Below are positions 42,749 through 52,648 of a stretch of DNA of 64,000 nt, one piece after another. Within the stretch, counting starts at the first letter, position 1; every line of letters starts with the position of its first letter. This stretch comes from Cellulomonas sp. Root930 (lineage in GTDB: Bacteria; Actinomycetota; Actinomycetes; Actinomycetales; Cellulomonadaceae), in the NCBI GenBank assembly GCA_001429255.1, contig LMJI01000002.1:421274-485273 (forward strand), in the 5' to 3' direction. The notes below the pieces were generated by a model. The model ran no database searches and was not told the DNA's origin. It worked only from the letters and a program-made list of their open reading frames with translations. The position numbers and the translations under genes were made by a program.

Positions 42749-44281
42749 GTGCACGCGACCTACGACGCCGTCATCGTCGGCGGGGGCCACAACGGCCTGA
42801 CCGCCGCCGCCTACCTGGCTCGCGCGGGACGGACGGTCCTGCTGCTCGAGCGCGCGGACCACGTGGGTGGGGCGACGCTCTCCGCGCGGGCGTTCCCGGG
42901 GGTGGACGCGAACGTGTCTCGCTACTCCTACCTGGTCTCGCTCATGCCCCGACAGGTGCGTGACGAGCTCGGGCTCCGTGTCGAGCTCCGTCGGCGCCGG
43001 ATCTCGTCCTACACCCCGCAGGGCGACCGGGGACTCCTCGTGGACACGGCCGACGACGACGCCACCGCCGCCTCGTTCGCCGACGTCGGCGCCGGCGGTG
43101 ACGTCGCCGCGTGGCGCGCGTTCGGCGCACGCACCGGCGCGCTCGCCGCGCGGCTCTTCCCGACGATGACCGAGCCGCTGCTGTCGGCCGCGGACGCGCG
43201 CCGGCTGCTGGGCGACGACGACTGGCGCGACCTGGTCGACCGCCCGATCGGCGAGCTGGTGGACGCGACGTTCTCCTCCGACCTGGTCCGCGGGGTCGTG
43301 CTCACCGACGCGCTGATCGGCACGTTCGCGCGCGCCCACGAGACCGGCGGCAGGCCGAACCGGTGCTTCCTCTATCACGTGATCGGCGGCGGGACCGGCG
43401 ACTGGGACGTGCCGGTCGGGGGCATGGGTGCAGTCGCGGGGGCGCTCGAGGCAGCCGCGCGACAGGCGGGTGCCGAGCTTCTGACCTCAGCCGATGTCAC
43501 CGCGATCGAGCCCGGCGACGCCGAGGTCGCGTGGACGGACGCGGACGGCGGCGAGCACCGAGTGGGTGCGCGGCACGTGCTGGCCGCGTGCGCGCCGGCC
43601 GTCCTCGACCGACTGCTCGGGAGAGCCCCAGCCGAAGCGCCCGAGGGGGCGCAGCTGAAGCTGAACATGCTGCTCACGCGGCTGCCGCGGCTGCGCTCCG
43701 GCATCGACCCGCGCACCGCGTTCGCCGGCACGTTCCACGTCCGCGAGTCGGCGACCGAGCTGGAGACCGCGTACCGGCAGGCCGCTGCCGGCCACATCCC
43801 CGACGTGCCGCCGGTCGAGACCTACTGCCACTCGTTGACCGACGACTCGATCCTCGGGCCCGGGCTGCGCGCGACCGGCCACCAGACGCTCACCGCCTTC
43901 GGCCTGCACATGCCCGCCCGGCTGTTCGTCGGGGACCCCGACACGGCACGGACCGCGGCGCTCGCGGCCACCCTGCGCTCGATGGACAGCGTGCTCGCGG
44001 AGCCCCTCGAGGACTGCCTCGCGCGCGACGTGGACGGGCGGCCGTGCCTCGAGGTGCGCAGCCCCGTCGACCTCGAGGCCGACGTCGGGTTGCCCGGCGG
44101 GCACATCTTCCACCGCGACCTCGCCTGGCCCTGGGCGGAGCGCGACGACGAGGTGGGCACCTGGGGGGTCGAGACGGCCGACCGGCGCGTCCTGCTCGCC
44201 GGGGCGGGTGCGCGGCGTGGGGGTGGCGTCAGCGGAATCCCTGGTCGCGCGGCTGCCATGGCGGTCCTCGGCACCGTCTGA
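42749..44281 (+). CDS. FAD-dependent oxidoreductase, phytoene desaturase-like (PYROXD2 type)
   Basis: A 510-residue flavoprotein with a dinucleotide-binding motif VIVGGGHNGLTAAAYLARAG, ERADHVGGATLSA, VGGMGAVAGALEAAARQAGAELLTSADV in the middle and a C-terminal FAD contact at VLLAGAGARRGGGVSGIPGRAAA. The layout matches the PYROXD2/CrtI-like amine oxidase superfamily; no carotenoid genes are adjacent, so the substrate is open. GTG at 42749 with TAGGGT 8 nt upstream (leaderless). Confidence 0.87.
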   Translation: MHATYDAVIVGGGHNGLTAAAYLARAGRTVLLLERADHVGGATLSARAFPGVDANVSRYSYLVSLMPRQVRDELGLRVELRRRRISSYTPQGDRGLLVDTADDDATAASFADVGAGGDVAAWRAFGARTGALAARLFPTMTEPLLSAADARRLLGDDDWRDLVDRPIGELVDATFSSDLVRGVVLTDALIGTFARAHETGGRPNRCFLYHVIGGGTGDWDVPVGGMGAVAGALEAAARQAGAELLTSADVTAIEPGDAEVAWTDADGGEHRVGARHVLAACAPAVLDRLLGRAPAEAPEGAQLKLNMLLTRLPRLRSGIDPRTAFAGTFHVRESATELETAYRQAAAGHIPDVPPVETYCHSLTDDSILGPGLRATGHQTLTAFGLHMPARLFVGDPDTARTAALAATLRSMDSVLAEPLEDCLARDVDGRPCLEVRSPVDLEADVGLPGGHIFHRDLAWPWAERDDEVGTWGVETADRRVLLAGAGARRGGGVSGIPGRAAAMAVLGTV

Positions 44282-44341
44282 GGGAATAGCCGGGCGCGCC
44301 CCTATGGTTGCGCGAGGCATCGACCACCCCGGAGGACACCT

Positions 44342-44959
44342 GTGACGAGCACGCCCACCGCCCGACCCGTCGTCGACTTCTGGTTCGACCCCGCGTGCCC
44401 CTGGGCGTGGATGACGTCACGCTGGATGGACGAGGTGAGCGCGATCCGCGACGTCGACGTCCGCTGGCACGTGATGAGCCTGTCGGTGCTCAACGAGAAG
44501 CGTGAGCTCCCGGACACGTACCGCGAGCTCATGGACGACTCGTGGGGAGCGGTGCGCGTGATCATCGCCGCGGCGCGCGACCACGGGGACGCCGTCATCA
44601 AGCCGCTCTACGACGCGATGGGCACCCGCCGCCACCCGGGCGGACGGCGCGACACGGAGGCGATCATCACCGAGTCGCTCGCCGAGGTCGGCCTGCCCGC
44701 CGAGCTGGCCGACGTGGCCGGCACGGAGGACGTGGACGCCCTGCTGCGCGAGTCGCACGGCGAGGGGATCACCCTGGTCGGCGACGACGTCGGCACCCCT
44801 GTCGTGGCGATCGACGGGGTCGGGTTCTTCGGTCCGGTCATCACGCCCGCGCCCACCGGCGAGGCCGCCGGGCGGCTGTTCGACGGGCTCGCCCTGATGA
44901 CCTCCGTGCCCGGCTTCTACGAGCTCAAGCGCTCGCGGACGGCAGGACCCGCGTTCTGA
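44342..44959 (+). CDS. DsbA family protein, mycothiol-dependent nitroreductase (Rv2466c) type
   Basis: A 205-residue thioredoxin-fold protein clearly patterned on Mycobacterium Rv2466c: VVDFWFDPACPWAWMTSRW, DVRWHVMSLSVLNE, GTPVVAIDGVGFFGPV and a C-terminal FYELKRSRT. Cys19 aligns with the reactive Cys19 of Rv2466c, but the resolving cysteine (Cys22 there) is Ala22 here, giving a monothiol CPWA site. GTG with GGAGG 7 nt upstream, 60 nt after the FAD oxidoreductase, probably its own unit or a short operon. Cytosolic; mycothiol as partner is inferred from the family. Confidence 0.88.
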   Translation: MTSTPTARPVVDFWFDPACPWAWMTSRWMDEVSAIRDVDVRWHVMSLSVLNEKRELPDTYRELMDDSWGAVRVIIAAARDHGDAVIKPLYDAMGTRRHPGGRRDTEAIITESLAEVGLPAELADVAGTEDVDALLRESHGEGITLVGDDVGTPVVAIDGVGFFGPVITPAPTGEAAGRLFDGLALMTSVPGFYELKRSRTAGPAF

Positions 44960-45080
44960 CTGTGTGGCGGGCCGCGCGGCCCGCGCGATTGGCCCGTCCG
45001 GTTCGTCCCGTGTGATCCTGGTCGTCGGCCCGCCCCGCGACCGGGCACGGGCGAGACCACCTCGGGAGGAACGGAGCAGC

Positions 45081-45611
45081 ATGGCCACGGCACGCAACGT
45101 CCGGCTCTTCGTCATCGTCGACGTCGTGCTCGTCGTCCTGGTGATCGTGCTGGCGATCGTGTTCTTCAGCGGCGGCCGAGGTGGCGGCGACACCTCCGAC
45201 GACGGGTCCCCGGGCGCGACCGCGTCGAGCACGCCGTCCGACAGCTCGTCGGCGACGTCCGCCGAGCCGCTCGCGTTCGCGTCCCCGACCGGCAACATCG
45301 CGTGCACGATGTCCGTCGACGGCGTCACGTGCACCATCGCCAGCTACACCTACGCGCCCCCGGTCGTGGCCGGCTGCACGGAGGTGACCGGGCACGTGCT
45401 CGTGCTCAACGCGGACGGCGTCGCGTTCAGCTGCGTGGACGGCCCGCCCCCCGCGGTCGCGGGCGACGACGTCCCTGTGCTGGAGTACGGGTCGTCGACG
45501 AGCGTGGGTGACTACACCTGCCGCAGCGCCACCGACGGGGTCCAGTGCATCGACGCGTCCGGGGCCGGCTTCCAGCTGGCGCGTGCCAGCTGGTCCGAGC
45601 TGCCCGCCTGA
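45081..45611 (+). CDS. membrane-anchored extracytoplasmic protein, DUF6636-like
   Basis: A 176-residue protein with one N-terminal membrane segment (FVIVDVVLVVLVIVLAIVFF), a Ser/Thr/Asp-rich linker (about 35-65) and a small domain with six cysteines: FASPTGNIACTM, GVTCTIASY, VVAGCTEVTG, VAFSCVDG, VGDYTCRSATDGVQCID. The SPTGNIAC start and evenly placed cysteines resemble the actinobacterial DUF6636 domain, from memory and unconfirmed. It should sit on the outer face of the membrane with disulfide bonds. SD GGGAGGA upstream of the ATG. Convergent with the M13 peptidase. Confidence 0.72.
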   Translation: MATARNVRLFVIVDVVLVVLVIVLAIVFFSGGRGGGDTSDDGSPGATASSTPSDSSSATSAEPLAFASPTGNIACTMSVDGVTCTIASYTYAPPVVAGCTEVTGHVLVLNADGVAFSCVDGPPPAVAGDDVPVLEYGSSTSVGDYTCRSATDGVQCIDASGAGFQLARASWSELPA

Positions 45612-45633
45612 CGACGGGCAGCCCGGCCGAGCG

Positions 45634-47622
45634 TCACCAGATGCGGACGCGGTCCTCCGGGGCCAGGTACAGCGCGTCGCCCGGCTGCACGTCGTAGGCC
45701 GCGTAGAACTCGTCCACGTTGCGCACCACGCCGTTGCAGCGGAACTCGTTCGGCGAGTGCGGGTCCGTGGCGAGCCGGCGGATCATCTCCTCGTCGCGGC
45801 CCTTGGACTGCCACACCTGCGCCCACCCGAGCAGCACGCGCTGGACGCCGGTCAGCCCGTCGATCACGGGCGCGTCCTCCAGCGGGGTACCGAGCGCGAT
45901 GCGGTACGCGGTGAACGCGATCGACAGGCCGCCCAGGTCGCCGATGTTCTCGCCGATGGTCAGCTCGCCGTTGACGTGGTGCGCACCGTCCAGCTGCACG
46001 GGGGAGAACTCGTTGTACTGGTCGATCAGGGCCTTCGTGCGCGTCTCGAACTCGGCGCGGTCGTCGGCCGTCCACCAGTCCTCGAGGCGTCCGTCTCCGT
46101 CGTACTTGGACCCCTGGTCGTCGAAGCCGTGGCCGATCTCGTGGCCGATCACGGCACCGATCCCGCCGTAGTTGACCGCGTCGTCGGCGTCGGCGTCGAA
46201 GAACGGCGGCTGCAGGATCGCGGCCGGGAAGACGATCTCGTTCATGCCGGGGTTGTAGTAGGCGTTGACCGTCTGCGGGGTCATGAACCACTCGTCGCGG
46301 TCGATCGGCTTGCCGATCTTGCCCAGCTCCCGGTCCTGCTCGAACGCGTACGCGCGGCGCACGTTGCCCAGCAGGTCGTCCGGGGCGACCTCGAGCGAGG
46401 AGTAGTCGCGCCACGTCGCGGGGTAGCCGATCTTCGGGGTGAACGCGTCGAGCTTGGCCAGGGCCTTCGCGCGCGTCTCCTCGCCCATCCACTCGAGCTG
46501 CGAGATCGACTCGCGGTACGCGGCGACCAGGTTGGCGACGAGCTCCTCCATCCGCTCCTTGTGCGCGGGCGGGAAGTGCCGGTCGACGTAGACCTTGCCG
46601 ACGGCCTCGCCGAGGACGCCCTGGACCAGCGACACCCCGCGCTTCCACCGGTCGCGCAGCTCCTGCGCGCCGGTCAGTGTGCGGCCGTAGAAGTCGAAGT
46701 TGGCCTCGACCAGCTCGTCGGACAGGTAGGGCGCACGGTCGGAGATGACGTGGAACCTCAGCCACGCCTGCCAGTCCTCCAGCGGCTCGCTCTGCCACAG
46801 GGCGGCGAACGCCTCGGCGAACGACGGCTCGCGCACCACCAGCTGGTCGAACGCGCCGGCGGGGGCGCCGAGGGCGATCGCCCACGAGTGCCAGTCGAAG
46901 CTCGGTGCGCGCTCGGCCAGCTCGGTCAGGGACAGGGCGTTGTACGTGAGGTCGGCGTCCCGGTCCTTGACCACGTCCCAGTGGCCGGCGGCGAGCTTGG
47001 TCTCCAGGGCCACGATCCGTCCGGCCAGCTCGTCGGCCTGCGCGTCGTCGGCAGCCGCGCCACCGAGCGTGAGCATGCGCGCGACGTGCGGGCGGTAGGC
47101 CGCGAGCACGGCCGCGTACTGCTCGTCGCGGTAGTAGGCCTCGTCGGGCAGACCCAGACCGCTCTGCACCAGGTGCACGGCGTACTTCGTCGGCTCCTTG
47201 GCGTCGTTGTCCACGTAGAACTGCACCGCGCCACCGGCCCCGGTGCGCTGCAGGGCACCCAGCGCGCCGGTCAGCTCCGCCTGGGTCGTGGCGGCCTCCA
47301 CCAGGGCGAGGTCCGTGCGCAGCGGGGCGGTGCCCGCGGCGGCGACGGCGTCGGTGTCCATGAACGACGCGTAGACCGCGCCGACCTTGGCCTCGACGGA
47401 GTCGGCCGCGCCACCGGCCGCAGCCGTGGCGCCCGCGTCCGCGATGATGTCGCGCACCTGCTCCTCGGCGCGGTCGTGCAGGGCGCGGAACGAGCCGTCC
47501 ATGGCCCGGTCGGCGGGGATCTCGTGGCTGGCGAGCCAGCGGCCGTTCACGTGGGCGTAGAGGTCGTCCTGAGGACGGACGTCGGGGTCGAGGGCGGTGA
47601 GGTCGATGCCACTGCGCGTCAT
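45634..47622 (-). CDS. M13 family metallopeptidase (neprilysin/PepO type)
   Basis: A 662-residue zinc peptidase. The N-terminal M13 domain starts IDLTALDPDVRPQDDLYAHVNGRWL; the C-terminal domain has NAYYNPGMNEIVFPAAILQPPFF, zinc site VIGHEIGHGFDDQG and the third ligand in GENIGDLGG, ending in the typical DRVRIW. There is no signal peptide or anchor, so unlike eukaryotic neprilysin it is cytosolic. The ATG at 47622 is chosen because TAGGCT lies exactly 6 nt upstream (leaderless); the GTG two codons earlier would abut that element. Confidence 0.94.
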   Translation of the reverse strand: MTRSGIDLTALDPDVRPQDDLYAHVNGRWLASHEIPADRAMDGSFRALHDRAEEQVRDIIADAGATAAAGGAADSVEAKVGAVYASFMDTDAVAAAGTAPLRTDLALVEAATTQAELTGALGALQRTGAGGAVQFYVDNDAKEPTKYAVHLVQSGLGLPDEAYYRDEQYAAVLAAYRPHVARMLTLGGAAADDAQADELAGRIVALETKLAAGHWDVVKDRDADLTYNALSLTELAERAPSFDWHSWAIALGAPAGAFDQLVVREPSFAEAFAALWQSEPLEDWQAWLRFHVISDRAPYLSDELVEANFDFYGRTLTGAQELRDRWKRGVSLVQGVLGEAVGKVYVDRHFPPAHKERMEELVANLVAAYRESISQLEWMGEETRAKALAKLDAFTPKIGYPATWRDYSSLEVAPDDLLGNVRRAYAFEQDRELGKIGKPIDRDEWFMTPQTVNAYYNPGMNEIVFPAAILQPPFFDADADDAVNYGGIGAVIGHEIGHGFDDQGSKYDGDGRLEDWWTADDRAEFETRTKALIDQYNEFSPVQLDGAHHVNGELTIGENIGDLGGLSIAFTAYRIALGTPLEDAPVIDGLTGVQRVLLGWAQVWQSKGRDEEMIRRLATDPHSPNEFRCNGVVRNVDEFYAAYDVQPGDALYLAPEDRVRIW

Positions 47623-47712
47623 GGGCACAGCCTACGGACGGGTTGCCGACCGACGAGATCGGTTATGCCGAGGGCGGACCGGGACCTCCGTGCGGTGCGG
47701 CAGGATGGGCCT

Positions 47713-48162
<450 letters not shown>

Positions 48163-48163
48163 C

Positions 48164-49432
48164 TCACCAGACGTAGTTGCACATCGGCGCGACGGACCAC
48201 AGGAACGCGGCTGCCGCGGGCTGCAGAGCGCCGGGCGTCACCTCGGCCACCAGTCCCGCGCGGGCCAGAGCCGCGAGCGACCGGCCCCCGAGGTAGGCGG
48301 CACCGAGCTCCCGCACGTCGAGCCGCAGGTCGGCCGGATCGTCGGTCCGCGTGACCTCCGCCGGGTACGCGCCGTCGTCCTGCCGGGTACCGGTCGTCAG
48401 GCGCCACCGGCCGGCGTTGGCGGGCAGGCGCGTGTCGGTCACGTCGAGCACCACGTCGACCGGTGCGGCGTACCGACGCCCCGCGAGCGCGACGGGGAGG
48501 TCGAGCAGGCGGACCCAGAGGTTGTCGTTGACCTTGGGCACCACGGCGCGCGGGTTCTCCAGCAGGAGGAGCAGCGAGTCGTCGACGGGGAGCATCGGTC
48601 CCTCGACGGTCGCGGTGAGGTCGAGGTCGAGCAGGAACGACCACAGGCGGTGCGTGGAGGCCGCGTCGAGCGCGATGGCCTCGCGGACCTTGACGATCCC
48701 GGCGGGGCCGCCCTCCGCCCAGTTCTCCTTGCGCCGGAACAGCGCGAAGGCCCGCGCGCTCCCGGAGGCGTCGCGGACGGTCGCGATGCGCAGCGGCTCG
48801 GCGCCCTCGCGCCACGCGGGCGGGTCGACGAGCACCCGCGTGCGCCACACCTCGGTGTCGCGGGTGATCCAGCCGGGCCGCCCCGCGCCGGCCGCGCGGT
48901 GGACCTCGTCGACGAGCGCGCTGTGCAGCGCGACGTCGGCTGTCGCGAGCGTGACCGTGAGCTCCTCGGAGCCGGGGACGTCCCGCAGTGCTGCGCCACG
49001 CCCGATCTTCACGCGGACGTCGTCGGCGGCCGAGCCGTACCCGTACCGCCCGTAGATCGTGTGCTCCGCGGCGAACAGCGCGGACACGGGCTCGCCGCGG
49101 TCCAGCGACCGAGCGAAGTGCGAGTCGATCATCGCGGTGAGCAGGCCGCGGCGACGCTGGTCCGGTCGGGCACCCACCCAGGTGAGACCCGAGCACGCGA
49201 TCGACGTCCCGGGCACGGGCATGTCGTGCGCGTACGACGCGTGGACGGCGGCGAGACCCCCGTCGGGGTCCTCGACGGCCTGCGCGCGGTCCCACGCGAA
49301 GGTGATCGGCACGATCGCGTCGGTCTCCGCGTTCGAGTCGAAGGCGAAGGCCAGGCGGTCGACCTCGAGGAACTCGTCCTTGCGGTCCTCGGGCACGTCG
49401 ACGAGGCGGTATCCGGCGGGCAGGGGGCTCAT
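48164..49432 (-). CDS. Eis-like GNAT family acetyltransferase
   Basis: A 422-residue protein with the three-domain Eis architecture: N-terminal GNAT with acetyl-CoA loop VGARPDQRRRGLLTAMI, a second GNAT-like domain from about 195 (GRPGWITRDTEVWRTRVL), and a C-terminal SCP2-like domain (YPAEVTRTDDPADLRLDVRELGAAYLGG). Eis enzymes N-acetylate lysines or aminoglycosides and use the C-terminal carboxylate as base; here the last residues are MCNYVW. Mycobacterial Eis confers kanamycin resistance; whether this one does is unknown. Confidence 0.88.
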   Translation of the reverse strand: MSPLPAGYRLVDVPEDRKDEFLEVDRLAFAFDSNAETDAIVPITFAWDRAQAVEDPDGGLAAVHASYAHDMPVPGTSIACSGLTWVGARPDQRRRGLLTAMIDSHFARSLDRGEPVSALFAAEHTIYGRYGYGSAADDVRVKIGRGAALRDVPGSEELTVTLATADVALHSALVDEVHRAAGAGRPGWITRDTEVWRTRVLVDPPAWREGAEPLRIATVRDASGSARAFALFRRKENWAEGGPAGIVKVREAIALDAASTHRLWSFLLDLDLTATVEGPMLPVDDSLLLLLENPRAVVPKVNDNLWVRLLDLPVALAGRRYAAPVDVVLDVTDTRLPANAGRWRLTTGTRQDDGAYPAEVTRTDDPADLRLDVRELGAAYLGGRSLAALARAGLVAEVTPGALQPAAAAFLWSVAPMCNYVW

Positions 49433-49521
49433 GCCACCCATCGTCCGGCACCGCACGCCTCCGGAGCACCCCCATTTCCCGGTGCGGCGCTCGGGCAATG
49501 ACCTGCGGATACGCTCACCGG

Positions 49522-50613
49522 GTGCGGGGGACGCGGCAGGCGCCGGAACGGGGGCTCTACTCGCGCGCCTCGCTCGCAGCGCGCCGCTGGAGCGGACGCT
49601 CGCAGGTGGTCATCGTGGCGGTGCTCGTGCTCTGCGCCGCACTCCTGGTGGTCGGCATCCTGCGGCAGCCCGAGTGGTTTCCGCCCTCCGCCTTCCTGCT
49701 CCTGATTGTCGTGGCGGTGTTCCTGCTGCGGCTGCGCCAGCTCGCGGTGCTCGGCGCGGTGGTGATGGCGTGCACCTGGGGCCTGTGGGTGTGGGGCGCG
49801 CCGACGGTGATCCCGGGTGTCCTCGTGGTCGTCACGGTCGCGGTGATCGCCAGCATCGCGTTCGCGCGAGGGCGTGAGCGGCTCGGTCTGCAGGGTGCGC
49901 CCGGTGATCTCATGCTGGTCGACCTGCGCGACCGGCTGGCCGCCCACGGGCGCGTGCCGCCGCTGCCCGCCGGGTGGCACGTGGACAGCGAGTTCCGCTC
50001 GGCGCACGCCGACGGGTTCTCCGGCGACTTCATGGTGGCGGGCTCGCGATCGGGCAGCTCGGCGCTCGAGATCGTCCTGGTGGACGTGTCCGGCAAGGGT
50101 CTGGACGCGGGCGTCCGCTCGCTGCAGCTGTCAGGCGCGTTCGGCGGGCTGCTGGGTGCGATGCCCCGGGAGGAGTTCCTCGGAGCCGCCAACCAGTACC
50201 TGCTCGACCAGGCGTGGGACGAGGGGTTCGCCACAGCGATCCACGTCGCGATCGACATGACCACCGGCGACTTCTGGGTCTCCTCGGCGGGACACCCGCC
50301 TGCCGTCCAGCTGCACGCCGGGTCGGGTCGGCTCGCACTGCTCGACACGGTCGGCAGCCCTGCGCTCGGGGTCGTCCCCGACATCCGCAGCGAGGCGCGG
50401 GCCGGCCGGCTGGACCGCGGCGACGTCCTCATGCTCTACACCGACGGCGTGGTCGAGGTGCGGGGCGGGGACCTCGATCAGGGGATCGACCGGCTCATGG
50501 GGGTGGCCGACCGCGTGCTCAGCCCCGGTCGCGGCTCCGCGGCGGCGGTGCTGGCGGGGGTGCGGGCCGGTGACGACGACGACCGCGCCGTGGTCCTGGT
50601 CCGCCGCGACTGA
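49522..50613 (+). CDS. PP2C/SpoIIE-type protein phosphatase with N-terminal membrane domain
   Basis: A 363-residue protein: three to four membrane segments (about 28-115: VVIVAVLVLCAALLVVGIL, FLLLIVVAVFLLRL, VVVTVAVIASIAFA) and a cytoplasmic SpoIIE/RsbU-like phosphatase domain (FSGDFMVAGSR, IVLVDVSGKGLDAG, WVSSAGHPPAV, LMLYTDGVVEVR). These hold the metal-binding aspartates. Such phosphatases activate anti-anti-sigma factors in partner switching. The GTG at 49522 is preferred over the ATG at 49498, because TACGCT sits 6 nt before it. No partner kinase or anti-sigma gene is nearby. Confidence 0.9.
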   Translation: MRGTRQAPERGLYSRASLAARRWSGRSQVVIVAVLVLCAALLVVGILRQPEWFPPSAFLLLIVVAVFLLRLRQLAVLGAVVMACTWGLWVWGAPTVIPGVLVVVTVAVIASIAFARGRERLGLQGAPGDLMLVDLRDRLAAHGRVPPLPAGWHVDSEFRSAHADGFSGDFMVAGSRSGSSALEIVLVDVSGKGLDAGVRSLQLSGAFGGLLGAMPREEFLGAANQYLLDQAWDEGFATAIHVAIDMTTGDFWVSSAGHPPAVQLHAGSGRLALLDTVGSPALGVVPDIRSEARAGRLDRGDVLMLYTDGVVEVRGGDLDQGIDRLMGVADRVLSPGRGSAAAVLAGVRAGDDDDRAVVLVRRD

Positions 50614-50620
50614 CCGGTCC

Positions 50621-52543
50621 TCAGGGCTGGATCGCCTGCGCCAGCCAGTCGGCGTAGCCCGCGCGCCCGCCGTCCGGGCGCAGGTGGATGTCGTCGCCGT
50701 ACAGCCAGCCACGGTTGGCCGTCGCCAGGGTGTTCCAGTCGAGGACACGGACGTTCGGGTACTCCGGCCCGACCCGGGCGAAGAGCTCGTTGTCGAACGC
50801 GGCCCACGTGCGCGGGACGTGCACGTTCACCAGGAACACCCGCCGGTCCGCGGTGAGGTCCAGCAGCGCCCGCAGGGTCGCCTCGTCGATCGGTCCGTTG
50901 GTCCCGCCGTGCACGATCACCGTGTGGCCGAGGGTGCCCGCGGCCGCGGCGGCACGGACCAGGTCGACCATCACGGCGAACTGCCGGGAGACCTCGGCGT
51001 CCACCGCGATGCCCCGGGCGGCGAGCTCCTCCGCGGCGCCCAGCATCACGGAGTCGCCGAAGCCGGAGGCGCCCCCGACCGTCTCGACGGGCGGGGGCGG
51101 CACGGCGGGCGCGACGGGGGTGGTGGTGCTCGGCGTCGGGACCGGGGTGGCCGTCACGCGGGGCGTCGACGCCGGACGGGTCGAGGTGACCGCGGGGGCC
51201 GCGGCCGGCTCCCACCGAGCGGTCGAGGACGTCGCGGGCACCTGCGCCAGGGCAGCGGTGGCGACCCCGCCGACGACCACCGTCCCGACGACGGCCGCGA
51301 CCACCCGGAGCACGGCACGCGGTCGGTCCGGGCCGGCCGCGCGCACGCGGGCGACCACCCGACCGATCGCGCCCCGGCGCACCGGCAGCTCGACGCACCG
51401 GTAGGACAGCTCGGCGATCATGAGCACTGCCGCGAGGCGCAACGGGGTCGCCGCCCACGGCTCCAGCGCTATGTCGACGCCCGGGCGCGTGAGCATGAAG
51501 ACCGGCCAGTGCCACAGGTAGATCCCGTAGGACCGCTCACCGAGCCAGCGCCACGGCTGCCGGGACAGCGCGCGTCCGAGCAGCCCGGCCGGGTCGGCGA
51601 CCGCGCCGACCAGGACGGCCGCCAGCAGCGAGAACGCGAGGAACCCTCCGCGGTAGAGGGCGTTGCTGAACTCGTCCACCCAGACGAACGCCGCGAGCAC
51701 GCCGAGCAGCGCGGCGGCGCCGAGCACGTCGGTGACGCCCGCCTCGAACCGCCGTACCGAGCTGCCGCGCTCGCGCACCCACGAGCCGGCGTGCCGCCAC
51801 GTCCGCCACGGGGTCCAGACCGCCGCCATGGCCGCGCCCACCAGCAGGCCCATCGAGTGGGTGTCGGTGCCGAAGTACGCGCGGCTCGGGTCGTTGGGCA
51901 CGGGGGAGGACGTGCGGACGGCGATCACGACCATCGCCGCGGTGGACAGCAGCGCCAGGACGGCGGCGAGCTGCCCCACCCGGGCGCGGCCCGCCCGCAG
52001 CGCCAGCAGCGCGACCAGCGGGAACACCAGGTAGAACTGCTCCTCGATGGCCAGCGACCACAGGTGCTGGAGCAGCGGCGGACGACTGGTCAGCTCGAAG
52101 TACGACCGGTCCGCGACCACCTGCCACCAGTTCGACACGTACCCCGCGGCTGCGAGGATGTCCCCCCGCAGCTCGCGTGCCTCGCTGGGCATCGCGACGG
52201 CGACACCGGCCATCGCGACCAGCAGGAGCCCGAGCGCGGGCAGCAGCCGCCGCGCGCGCCGGGCGTAGAACCGCCGGAACGAGAACCGCCCGGTCAGCTC
52301 CACCTCGTCCAGGACCAGCGTGGTGATGAGGAAGCCGGACAGGACGAAGAACACGTCCACGCCGAGGAACCCGCCGCGCATCCAGGGTGCGCCGAGGTGG
52401 TAGACCACGACGCCGGCGACGGCGATCGCGCGGACACCGTCGAGGCCTCCCAGGTGCGGCAGCCGCGTGAACGGCACCACGGCTGTCACCCGGGGTGCCG
52501 TGCGCGTCCCGACGAGCGCCGAGCGCTGGACGGTGACGGTCAT
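50621..52543 (-). CDS. acyltransferase 3 with C-terminal SGNH domain (OafA-like)
   Basis: A 640-residue membrane enzyme. The acyltransferase-3 domain (about 30-395) has ten or so membrane segments, with VVVYHLGAPW (catalytic His), GVDVFFVLSGFLITTL, FYARRARRLLPAL and ERSYGIYLWHWPVF. After a membrane segment and Pro/Thr/Ala-rich linker (about 440-505), an extracytoplasmic SGNH hydrolase-like domain carries GFGDSVMLGAAEELAARG, VIVHGGTNG and DDIHLRPDGG. It is the OafA type that O-acetylates cell-surface polysaccharide or peptidoglycan-linked sugars. Convergent with the phosphatase. Confidence 0.93.
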   Translation of the reverse strand: MTVTVQRSALVGTRTAPRVTAVVPFTRLPHLGGLDGVRAIAVAGVVVYHLGAPWMRGGFLGVDVFFVLSGFLITTLVLDEVELTGRFSFRRFYARRARRLLPALGLLLVAMAGVAVAMPSEARELRGDILAAAGYVSNWWQVVADRSYFELTSRPPLLQHLWSLAIEEQFYLVFPLVALLALRAGRARVGQLAAVLALLSTAAMVVIAVRTSSPVPNDPSRAYFGTDTHSMGLLVGAAMAAVWTPWRTWRHAGSWVRERGSSVRRFEAGVTDVLGAAALLGVLAAFVWVDEFSNALYRGGFLAFSLLAAVLVGAVADPAGLLGRALSRQPWRWLGERSYGIYLWHWPVFMLTRPGVDIALEPWAATPLRLAAVLMIAELSYRCVELPVRRGAIGRVVARVRAAGPDRPRAVLRVVAAVVGTVVVGGVATAALAQVPATSSTARWEPAAAPAVTSTRPASTPRVTATPVPTPSTTTPVAPAVPPPPVETVGGASGFGDSVMLGAAEELAARGIAVDAEVSRQFAVMVDLVRAAAAAGTLGHTVIVHGGTNGPIDEATLRALLDLTADRRVFLVNVHVPRTWAAFDNELFARVGPEYPNVRVLDWNTLATANRGWLYGDDIHLRPDGGRAGYADWLAQAIQP

Positions 52544-52648
52544 GGATCTCCCGGGTCGGTGCGGCGCGCGGTCGACGCGCGGCGCCTCCCGTGCGGCCAG
52601 GCTAGGTCGGCCGGGACGGCGGGCAGCCGTGGACACGCGGGAGGTAGG

